NCBI RefSeq assembly: GCF_007786235.1
Contig: NZ_VNFK01000020.1
Span: 1-64,000, forward strand
Reading direction: 5' to 3'
Origin: Paenarthrobacter nitroguajacolicus
GTDB taxonomy: Bacteria > Actinomycetota > Actinomycetes > Actinomycetales > Micrococcaceae
DNA length: 64,000 nucleotides
Notes under the pieces: model-generated
What the model was told of the DNA's origin: nothing
Database searches by the model: none
What the model saw: only the letters and a program-made list of their open reading frames with translations
Position numbers and translations under genes: made by a program
In this document: piece by piece, positions 57,466 through 64,000 of the stretch
Layout of the letters: each line of letters begins with the position of its first letter
Position numbering within the stretch: the first letter of the stretch is position 1

Positions 57466-59277
57466 GTGCGTGAAATCAGTGTTCCTCCCCTCGTGAACAT
57501 CGCCCCGGAAACCAACATCACGGACCTCGTGATCCGAGAAGCGGAAAAGGCATCCAACCCTGCACTCTTTGCCAAGTTGGACGGCAGTGGACAGTGGCAG
57601 GACATCCGTGCCAAAGACTTCCTCGCGGACGTGCGGGCCCTGGCCAAGGGCCTCATCGCCAGCGGAGTGGGCCAAGGCGATCGGGTTGGAATCATGTCCC
57701 GAACCCGGTACGAATGGTCCTTGGTGGACTTCGCCATCTGGTTCGCAGGAGCCGTCTCCGTTCCGATCTACGAAACATCTTCGCCGTCGCAGGTGGCATG
57801 GAACCTGGGTGACTCCGGAGCAGTGGCAGCCTTTGGCGAAGCTGCGCACCACGAGGATGTGATTCGCCAGGCCGTTGCCGCCGAGGACATCAGTTCAGTG
57901 GCAAACGTGTGGCAGCTTGAGGGATCCGGACTGGATGCCTTGCGCGCCGCAGGCGCCGGGGTCCCCGACGACGAACTCGAGTCCCGCCGTTCCTCGGCAG
58001 GCCTGGCCGACGTCGCCACGATCATTTACACCTCCGGCACCACGGGCAGACCGAAGGGCTGTGAACTGACCCACGGCAACTTCGTGGAACTCTCCGAGAA
58101 TGCCCGCGCTTCCTTGCCGGAGATCATCAACGAGTCCGCAAAGACCATCATGTTCCTCCCGCTGGCGCACGTGTTCGCACGATTTATCTCAGTGCTTGCA
58201 GTGGCTGGCGGCGTCAAGGTAGCCCATACCCCGGATATCAAGAACCTCCTGGCCGACCTCCAGAGCTTCCAGCCGACGTTCATCCTTGCCGTACCCCGAG
58301 TATTCGAGAAGGTCTACAACTCGGCGTTGACCAAGGCAGAGGACGGAGGCAAGGGAGCCATCTTCCACCGGGCCGTGGACACTGCGATCGCCTATTCCAA
58401 GGCCCGCCAGTCAGGTTCCCTGGGCCTTGGGCTGAAAATCAAGCACGCCGTCTTCGACAAGTTGGTCTACGGGAAGCTCCGGGCCGCCATGGGCGGCCAC
58501 GTCGCGCACGCAGTCTCCGGCGGTGGCCCCCTGGGTGAACGGCTCGGCCACTTTTTCCAGGGCATCGGGCTCCAGATCCTGGAGGGCTACGGCCTGACCG
58601 AAACCACGGCACCGATTTCCGTCAACACCCCGTCAATGATTCGTATCGGCACGGTGGGAGCGCCCTTGCCAGGCAACTCCGTCAAGATTGCCGACGACGG
58701 CGAAATCCTCGCCAAGGGTGTCTGCGTCATGCGCGGCTACTACAAGCGGGACGACCTCATGGAAGAAACGTTCACCGATGGCTGGTTCCGCACCGGTGAT
58801 ATTGGCGAGCTGGACAGCAACGGCTTCCTGAAGATCACCGGTCGCAAGAAGGAAATCATCGTCACTGCAGGCGGAAAGAACGTGGTTCCGGCGCTGCTGG
58901 AGGACCAGATCCGCGCCGACGCCCTTGTTTCCCAGGTCCTGGTGGTCGGTGACAACCGACCCTTCATCGGCGCACTCGTCACATTGGACGAAGAAGCACT
59001 GCCCGGGTGGTTGGATCGCCACGGACTCCCGTCAAGCACCACGTTGGCCGAGGCCACCGCCCATCCAGTGGTGAAGGCCGCGGTCCAGGAGCTCATCAGC
59101 AAGGCCAACCAGTCTGTGTCGCAAGCCGAGGCCATCAAGTCTTTCCGAATTGTGCCAGCCGACTTCACGGAGGCTTCCGGCCACCTCACGCCGTCCCTCA
59201 AGGTCAAGCGCGCCCAAGTCATGAAGGACTTCGATGCCGTGATCGAGGAAATGTACTCGGCACCCCGCGCGTCCTAG
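57466..59277 (+). CDS. Long-chain fatty acid--CoA ligase
   Basis: An adenylate-forming acyl-CoA synthetase, 603 residues (FadD15-like by position). AMP-binding motif IIYTSGTTGRPKGCELTHGN near 185-204; LEGYGLTETTAP near 375; GWFRTGDIG near 440; and GRKKEIIVTAGGKNVVP near 460. It activates fatty acids with ATP and CoA. GTG 57466 is chosen because AAAGGAG lies five bases upstream. Monocistronic, ending at a strong bidirectional terminator. Confidence 0.93.
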   Translation: MREISVPPLVNIAPETNITDLVIREAEKASNPALFAKLDGSGQWQDIRAKDFLADVRALAKGLIASGVGQGDRVGIMSRTRYEWSLVDFAIWFAGAVSVPIYETSSPSQVAWNLGDSGAVAAFGEAAHHEDVIRQAVAAEDISSVANVWQLEGSGLDALRAAGAGVPDDELESRRSSAGLADVATIIYTSGTTGRPKGCELTHGNFVELSENARASLPEIINESAKTIMFLPLAHVFARFISVLAVAGGVKVAHTPDIKNLLADLQSFQPTFILAVPRVFEKVYNSALTKAEDGGKGAIFHRAVDTAIAYSKARQSGSLGLGLKIKHAVFDKLVYGKLRAAMGGHVAHAVSGGGPLGERLGHFFQGIGLQILEGYGLTETTAPISVNTPSMIRIGTVGAPLPGNSVKIADDGEILAKGVCVMRGYYKRDDLMEETFTDGWFRTGDIGELDSNGFLKITGRKKEIIVTAGGKNVVPALLEDQIRADALVSQVLVVGDNRPFIGALVTLDEEALPGWLDRHGLPSSTTLAEATAHPVVKAAVQELISKANQSVSQAEAIKSFRIVPADFTEASGHLTPSLKVKRAQVMKDFDAVIEEMYSAPRAS

Positions 59278-59324
59278 ACCCTAACAAAAGACCCAGGCAA
59301 GACGGGTCAGGCAAGGCTGAACAG

Positions 59325-59362
59325 AAAAGTGCCCCGTCCGGAAAACCGGACGGGGCACTTTT
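59325..59362. terminator. Bidirectional terminator
   Basis: A 17-bp perfect stem (59325-59341 with 59346-59362) with an AAAA loop; arms begin AAAAGTGCCCC, giving T-runs both ways. Between the acyl-CoA ligase and pyc. Confidence 0.93.
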
Positions 59363-59375
59363 GGTTCCTGGACGG

Positions 59376-62300
59376 CTAGCCGATCACCAACAGCAAATCG
59401 CCGCCTTGGACCTGCTCTACCGATGAGATGGCGAGCCGCGAGACCGTGCCCGCCACCGGCGTCGTGATGGATGCTTCCATCTTCATCGCCTCAATGGTGG
59501 CAACGGTGTCGCCTACGTTGACCACATCGCCGGCCTTGACCGTCACGGTGACGGCGCCCGCGAACGGGGCTGCGACCTGACCGGGCTGAGCCGGGTCTGC
59601 CTTCTCTGCTGCCTTGACGTTGCTGACCACCGAGCGGTCGCGCACCACCACGGGACGGGACTGGCCGTTGAGCGTACACATCACCGTACGCATGCCCTTC
59701 TCGTCGGCCTCGGACACGGCCTCCAGCTGGGCAATGAGGCGGACACCCTTCTCCAGCTCGATCACGTGTTCCGCACCTTGCTGGAAACCGTAGAGGTAGT
59801 CACGGGTATCAAGCACCGAGATGTTGCCGTAAGTGTCCACGCTCTTCAGGTAGTCCTTGGTGGGACCCGCGAACAGCAAGCGGTTCAGCGTGTGCTGACG
59901 GGTCTTGGAGTCGCCCTTGAGCGCAGCACTGTCTTCGGCGCTGATGTCGACGTCGCGCACCTTGACGCTGCGGCCCTGGAGGGCCTTGGTGCGGAACGGC
60001 TCAGGCCAGCCTCCGGGAGGATCACCGAGTTCACCGGAGAGGAACCCGATGACGGAGTCCGGGATGTCGTAGTTCTGAGGGTTCTCGTTGAAGTCGGCAG
60101 GGTCAGCGTTGAGCCCCACCAGGTGCAGGGCGAGATCGCCCACCACCTTGGAGGACGGGGTCACCTTGACCAGACGGCCGAGGATGCGGTCGGCCGCCGT
60201 GTACATGTCCTCGATGGCTTCGAACTGCTCGCCCAAGCCCAGCGCGATCGCCTGCTGGCGAAGGTTGGACAGCTGACCGCCGGGGATTTCATGCTGGTAG
60301 ACCCGCCCTGTGGGACCGGGCAGGCCGGACTCGAAGGGCGCGTACACTCGGCGAACAGCTTCCCAGTAAGGCTCCATCGCACCGACATGGGCCAGGCTGA
60401 GGCCCGTATCGCGGGGCGTGTTGGCCAACGCTGCCACAAGGGCGGAGGCGGCCGGCTGGCTGGTGGTGCCCGCCAAAGACGCCGAGGCGACATCAACGGC
60501 ATCCACGCCTGCGTCGACAGCCGCCAGGATTGTGGCCAGCTGGCCACCGGCGGTGTCGTGCGTGTGAAGGTGCACGGGGAGGTCAAAACGCTCACGCAAA
60601 GCTGTGACGAGTTTGGCAGCAGCGGCCGGACGCAACAGCCCGGCCATGTCCTTGATCGCAAGGATGTGTGCACCGGCATCGACGATCTTCTGGGCAAGCT
60701 CCAGGTAGTAGTCGAGGGTGTACAGGTCCTCGTTCGGGTCAAGCAGGTTGCCGGTATAGCACAGGGCCACCTCGGCAACGGCTGTGCCCGTTGCACGCAC
60801 GGCACGGATGGCCGGGGCCATCTGGTTCACGTCATTGAGGGCGTCAAAAATCCTGAAGATGTCGATGCCCGTGGCTGCGGCCTCATTGACGAAGGCCTCC
60901 GTCACTTCTTCCGGGTACGGCGTGTAACCCACCGTGTTGCGTCCGCGGAGGAGCATCTGGAGGCAGGTGTTGGGCAGTGCCTGGCGCAGGGCTGCCAAAC
61001 GGTCCCACGGGTCTTCGCCGAGGAAGCGCAAGGCGACGTCGTAGGTTGCCCCACCCCATGCTTCAACCGAAAGAAGTTCCGGCATGAGGGCTGTGACGGC
61101 CGGGCCTGCCGCAACGAGGTCACGGGTACGGACACGGGTGGCCAGGAGCGACTGGTGCGCGTCGCGGAACGTCGTATCCGTGACGGCCACGGCCTGCTGC
61201 TCCCGAAGCGCCTTCGCAAACCCCTCAGGACCGAGTTCGATCAGCTTCTGGCGCGAACCCGAAGCTGGAACGGGCCCCTCGATGGCAGGCAGCTTGCTTG
61301 CGGGGTCCAAGTGGACAGGGAGCTCGCCGTTCGGCTTGTTCACGGTGACCTCGGCCAGCCAGGTGAGCAACTTGGTGCCGCGGTCTGCCGAGATGTGCGA
61401 CTTGAGCAGCTCCGGGCGCTTGTCGATGAAGTCCGTGGCCACGTTGCCGGCGTTGAAGTCCGGGTCGGCGAGAACGGCTTGCAGGAAGGGGATGTTGGTG
61501 GACACGCCACGGATGCGGAACTCAGCCAAGCCTCGTCGTGCACGTGCCACGGCGGCCGGGTAGTCGCGGCCGCGGCAGGTCAGTTTCACCAGCATGGAGT
61601 CGAAGTGCGGGCTGATCTCGGCACCCGAGTAGACCGTACCGCCGTCGAGCCGCACACCGGCACCACCGGCGGAACGGTAACCCGTGATCTTTCCGACGTC
61701 CGGGCGGAAACCGTTGGCCGGGTCTTCGGTAGTGATGCGGCACTGCAGTGCAGCGCCCTTGATGGAGACGGAATCCTGGCTCAATCCGAGGTCCGCCAGC
61801 GTCTCGCCGGAGGCAATCCGCATCTGTGCCTGCACGAGGTCGACGTCGGTGATTTCCTCGGTGACAGTATGCTCCACCTGGATGCGCGGGTTCATTTCAA
61901 TGAAGACGTGCTGACCTGCGCGCTCACCCTCGGTGTCGACCAGGAACTCGACCGTTCCGGCATTGACGTAGTTCAGGGCCTTCGCGAATGCGACGGCATC
62001 ACGGTAGAGGGCCTGGCGGATGTTCTCGTCCAGGTTGGGCGCCGGAGCGATTTCAACAACTTTTTGGTGGCGGCGCTGCAACGAACAGTCCCGCTCGAAG
62101 AGGTGCATGACATTGCCCTCGGCATCGGCCAGGATCTGGACCTCGATGTGGCGCGGACGCAGTACAGCCTGCTCAAGGAACATCGTGGGGTCGCCAAAGG
62201 CCGCGTCGGCCTCGCGCATGGCCGACTGCAGTGCTTCGGGGAGGGCTTCGCGCGTCTCGACGCGACGCATGCCACGGCCGCCACCGCCGGCAACAGCCTT

Positions 62301-62771
62301 GGCGAAGATGGGGAAGCCAATATCGTCGGCTGCTGCAATAAGTTCGTCAAGGTCCTTGGACGGCTTACTCGACTTCAGGACGGGCACACCTGCCTTGCGG
62401 GCAGCTTCCAGGGCGGCAACCTTGTTGCCTGCGAGCTCAAGGACCTCGGCGGGGGGACCCACGAAAGTGATTCCCGCGGCCTTGGCGGCACGGGCGAGAT
62501 CCGGGTTCTCGGAGAGGAAGCCATAGCCGGGGTAAATGGCGTCTGCGCCGGCTTCTTTGGCAACGCGGACAACCTCCTCGACGTCCAGGTAGGCGCGGAC
62601 GGGGTGGCCCACCTCGCCGATCAGGTAGGCTTCGTCGGCCTTCTGCCGGTGGATCGAGTTACGGTCCTCGTGCGGAAAGACGGCTACGGTCTTGGCGCCC
62701 AGTTCATAACCAGCGCGAAACGCCCTGATCGCGATTTCGCCGCGATTGGCCACCAGAATTTTCGAAAACAT
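59376..62771 (-). CDS. pyc: Pyruvate carboxylase
   Basis: Biotin-dependent anaplerotic enzyme (pyruvate + HCO3- + ATP to oxaloacetate), 1131 residues in the single-chain form. Biotin carboxylase domain 1-450 (KILVANRGEIAIRAFRA; GGGGRGMRRV ATP loop); carboxyltransferase domain about 530-800 (DTTFRDAHQSLLATRVRT; metal-binding HLHTHDT); C-terminal biotinyl domain with EAMKMEASI (biotin-Lys) about 1095. GGAGAAGT lies just before ATG. A CRP-like site lies 77 bp upstream of the start. Confidence 0.97.
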   Translation of the reverse strand: MFSKILVANRGEIAIRAFRAGYELGAKTVAVFPHEDRNSIHRQKADEAYLIGEVGHPVRAYLDVEEVVRVAKEAGADAIYPGYGFLSENPDLARAAKAAGITFVGPPAEVLELAGNKVAALEAARKAGVPVLKSSKPSKDLDELIAAADDIGFPIFAKAVAGGGGRGMRRVETREALPEALQSAMREADAAFGDPTMFLEQAVLRPRHIEVQILADAEGNVMHLFERDCSLQRRHQKVVEIAPAPNLDENIRQALYRDAVAFAKALNYVNAGTVEFLVDTEGERAGQHVFIEMNPRIQVEHTVTEEITDVDLVQAQMRIASGETLADLGLSQDSVSIKGAALQCRITTEDPANGFRPDVGKITGYRSAGGAGVRLDGGTVYSGAEISPHFDSMLVKLTCRGRDYPAAVARARRGLAEFRIRGVSTNIPFLQAVLADPDFNAGNVATDFIDKRPELLKSHISADRGTKLLTWLAEVTVNKPNGELPVHLDPASKLPAIEGPVPASGSRQKLIELGPEGFAKALREQQAVAVTDTTFRDAHQSLLATRVRTRDLVAAGPAVTALMPELLSVEAWGGATYDVALRFLGEDPWDRLAALRQALPNTCLQMLLRGRNTVGYTPYPEEVTEAFVNEAAATGIDIFRIFDALNDVNQMAPAIRAVRATGTAVAEVALCYTGNLLDPNEDLYTLDYYLELAQKIVDAGAHILAIKDMAGLLRPAAAAKLVTALRERFDLPVHLHTHDTAGGQLATILAAVDAGVDAVDVASASLAGTTSQPAASALVAALANTPRDTGLSLAHVGAMEPYWEAVRRVYAPFESGLPGPTGRVYQHEIPGGQLSNLRQQAIALGLGEQFEAIEDMYTAADRILGRLVKVTPSSKVVGDLALHLVGLNADPADFNENPQNYDIPDSVIGFLSGELGDPPGGWPEPFRTKALQGRSVKVRDVDISAEDSAALKGDSKTRQHTLNRLLFAGPTKDYLKSVDTYGNISVLDTRDYLYGFQQGAEHVIELEKGVRLIAQLEAVSEADEKGMRTVMCTLNGQSRPVVVRDRSVVSNVKAAEKADPAQPGQVAAPFAGAVTVTVKAGDVVNVGDTVATIEAMKMEASITTPVAGTVSRLAISSVEQVQGGDLLLVIG

Positions 62772-62844
62772 ACTTCTCCTGCATCATTGCGGGTGGATCG
62801 GTCGGTGGTCACAGTGTGTAGTGCCGCCAGCATCAAACACAAAT

Positions 62845-62866
62845 CTTTGTGGCAACCATCACAAAG
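62845..62866. promoter_or_regulatory. CRP/GlxR-like site before pyc
   Basis: A perfect inverted repeat CTTTGTG-N8-CACAAAG. Its inner 16 bp, TGTGG-CAACCA-TCACA, matches the CRP-family consensus TGTGA-N6-TCACA with one mismatch. It is centred about 84 bp upstream of the pyc start codon. The regulator is inferred. Confidence 0.55.
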
Positions 62867-62990
62867 GAATCGTCATGTGGGCTGTATATGCGTGCGCGCG
62901 ATCCGCCGGCATTCTAATGCCAACCCTTCTCTCCCTCGGCCGGGCGCGTAGAAAGCGGGAATCGACGGCGATGCACCATATGATGTTGAG

Positions 62991-63030
62991 GGGGCTTCGG
63001 CAAGCCCCGGCTCCGGCGCTTCCGGAGCCG
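62991..63030 (+). terminator. Tandem hairpins before ParA gene
   Basis: Two back-to-back stems of 7 and 9 bp with GC-rich arms, 45 bp before the ParA start. No T-run follows. They may be a leader element or insulator. Confidence 0.4.
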
Positions 63031-63074
63031 AATCAGCGCGATACGGCAACCGGCGTTAGGTTTTGGGTTTTCAA

Positions 63075-63884
63075 GTGCAAGTAGTCAGCATCAGCAGCCT
63101 CAAAGGTGGAGTGGGAAAGACGTCCGTGACCACGGGTCTGGCGTCCGCAGCCCTCGCAGCCGGCATTCCTACTTTGGTGGTGGACCTCGATCCCCATGCC
63201 GACGCCACTACGGCCCTCGGCGTTCAGCCTGGCGGGCAACTGGACATCGGCCGCATGCTGAAAAGCCCTCGCAAGGCCAAGCTCCAGGAAAACGTGGCCG
63301 GCAGCAGCTGGGTCTCCAACGGTTCCAGTGATGGAACTTTGGATGTCGCAGTGGGTTCGGCCTTCACGGGAATCTATGACCGCCCCGACCTTGGCAAGCG
63401 CGACCTCCGCAGGCTGTCCGCCGTGCTGGCCGGTACCACCAGCTATGACCTGGTGCTCGTCGACTGCCCACCGTCCTTGAACGGGTTGACCCGGATGGCA
63501 TGGAGCGCCAGCGACCGTGTAGTACTTGTCGCCGAGCCCGGACTCTTCTCAGTCGCAGGCACTGAGCGGACCATGCGCGCCATTCAGCTGTTCCGGCAGG
63601 AGTTTGCTCCCCATCTGGCCCCGGCCGGCATCGTTGCCAACCGGGTCCGCACTGGATCAGCGGAGCACACGTTCCGCCTGGCCGAGATGGAATCAATGTT
63701 CGGGGAACTGCTGCTGACCCCTCACATTCCGGAACAGGCCAATTGGCAACAGATCCAAGGCGCAGCCCATTCGGTGCACCACTGGCCTGGCGATTCCGCC
63801 AAGAACTCCGCCAAACTTTTCGATGCCCTGCTCCAGAGCCTCCTGGAAGGCCAGCCTGCATTCCGGGATCGCCGCCAGCGCTGA
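63075..63884 (+). CDS. ParA/MinD-like ATPase
   Basis: A deviant Walker ATPase, 269 residues. It begins VVSISSLKGGVGKTSVTTGLA (KGGVGKTS, residues about 9-16), with the switch Asp in VVDLDPHADATTALG and the Walker B LVLVDCPPS near 133. It has a short, non-HTH N-terminus like small ParA/Soj proteins. No parB gene or parS-like site is seen within the window, so it is an orphan. GTG 63075 is chosen because the ParA fold begins there; the ribosome-binding site is weak. Confidence 0.85.
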   Translation: MQVVSISSLKGGVGKTSVTTGLASAALAAGIPTLVVDLDPHADATTALGVQPGGQLDIGRMLKSPRKAKLQENVAGSSWVSNGSSDGTLDVAVGSAFTGIYDRPDLGKRDLRRLSAVLAGTTSYDLVLVDCPPSLNGLTRMAWSASDRVVLVAEPGLFSVAGTERTMRAIQLFRQEFAPHLAPAGIVANRVRTGSAEHTFRLAEMESMFGELLLTPHIPEQANWQQIQGAAHSVHHWPGDSAKNSAKLFDALLQSLLEGQPAFRDRRQR

Positions 63885-63903
63885 TCACACCTTCACCGAC
63901 GCA

Positions 63904-63943
63904 CAAAGAAAGCCTCTTCCCCGCGGGGAAGAGGCTTTCTTTG
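63904..63943. terminator. Bidirectional terminator
   Basis: CAAAGAAAGCCTCTTCCCC (63904-63922) pairs perfectly with 63925-63943; T-runs exist on both sides. It separates the ParA gene from the gene entering from the right. Confidence 0.93.
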
Positions 63944-63970
63944 AATGATCTGAAGTTCCGTGGATGGTGT

Positions 63971-64000
63971 TTAGCCGATGCGACGCGCTACACGGCGTTT
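63971..64000 (-). CDS. Possible C-terminal end of next gene
   Basis: Reading minus from the window edge, the last codons would be KRRVARRIG then TAA (63971-63973). The basic tail and its position just before a bidirectional terminator suggest the end of a gene cut by the window. Nothing more can be said from nine codons. Confidence 0.3.
   Translation of the reverse strand, partial: KRRVARRIG

Larger units (their letters stand above)
62772..63074. other. pyc/parA divergent intergenic region
   Basis: 303 bp without a credible gene. It holds a CRP-like inverted repeat (62845-62866) near pyc and two adjacent perfect hairpins near the ParA gene: GGGGCTT/AAGCCCC (62991-63008) and CGGCTCCGG/CCGGAGCCG (63008-63030). 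Confidence 0.6.

Noticed and set aside
59766..62951. Very long open frame (over 1000 codons) antisense to pyc
   Set aside because: It mirrors the codon structure of pyc in a high-GC genome and shows no domain, no ribosome-binding site and low-complexity Val/Gly/Arg composition.
1..64000. tRNA, rRNA, CRISPR arrays, insertion sequences, prophage
   Set aside because: No transposase, integrase, phage or Cas protein was found, no regularly spaced repeats beyond those listed, and no recognisable tRNA or rRNA segment.

Overview
The window is a contiguous piece of an actinobacterial chromosome, almost certainly from Arthrobacter, Paenarthrobacter or a close relative in the Micrococcaceae. The reasons are high GC, many GTG starts, a Wag31-type DivIVA, SepF instead of FtsA/MinCD, a polyphosphate-dependent glucokinase of the Arthrobacter glucomannokinase type, and a MurE substrate motif (DDPH) that fits lysine-type rather than diaminopimelate-type peptidoglycan. 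Gene order resembles two Mycobacterium tuberculosis blocks, about Rv2219-Rv2225 (DUF4191, RDD, glnA1, glnE, glnA2, panB) and Rv2145c-Rv2187 (dcw cluster, idsA2, Rv2175c, pknL, aroG, acyltransferase, fadD15).

Layout. 0-12.5 kb is nitrogen assimilation: glnA with a GlnR-like operator, then glnE and glnA2, interrupted by an accessory insert (about 3.4-7.0 kb) that holds a small membrane protein, two tiny Cys-rich proteins, a small HTH protein with a twin-palindrome promoter, a GNAT acetyltransferase and a sulfatase. 11.6-18.5 kb carries panB, a SPOR-like small protein, map, ppgK, an SDR, nrdR, hisD and a flavin reductase. 18.6-43.3 kb, all on the minus strand, is dnaE, an RluD-type gene, lspA, divIVA, yggT, sepF, yggS, pgeF and the division/cell-wall cluster ftsZ-ftsQ-murC-murG-ftsW-murD-mraY-murF-murE-ftsI-ftsL-rsmH-mraZ. 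It is tightly packed, with several 4-19 nt overlaps.

43.8-53 kb holds DUF3040, dinB, a lipoprotein plus polyprenyl synthase pair, an Rv2175c-like DNA-binding protein, a LysM/transglycosylase hydrolase, a PASTA Ser/Thr kinase and class II DAHP synthase. 53-64 kb holds an acyltransferase, tandem paralogous alpha/beta hydrolases, a ROK kinase, an acyl-CoA ligase, pyruvate carboxylase and an orphan ParA ATPase.

The gene content is mostly core metabolism and envelope growth. The most interesting signals are in the DNA between genes: a four-site GlnR-type box at glnA; two CGTCAAC-N4-GTTGACG palindromes lying on the -35 and -10 of the small HTH gene; a 24-bp NrdR-box-like palindrome before nrdR; MraZ-type GTGGRG repeats in the mra promoter; a five-unit 9-bp repeat resembling an extended MtrA box before the LysM hydrolase; and a CRP-like site before pyc. 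No rRNA, tRNA, CRISPR array, insertion sequence or phage gene was seen. All regulator assignments are by motif only.
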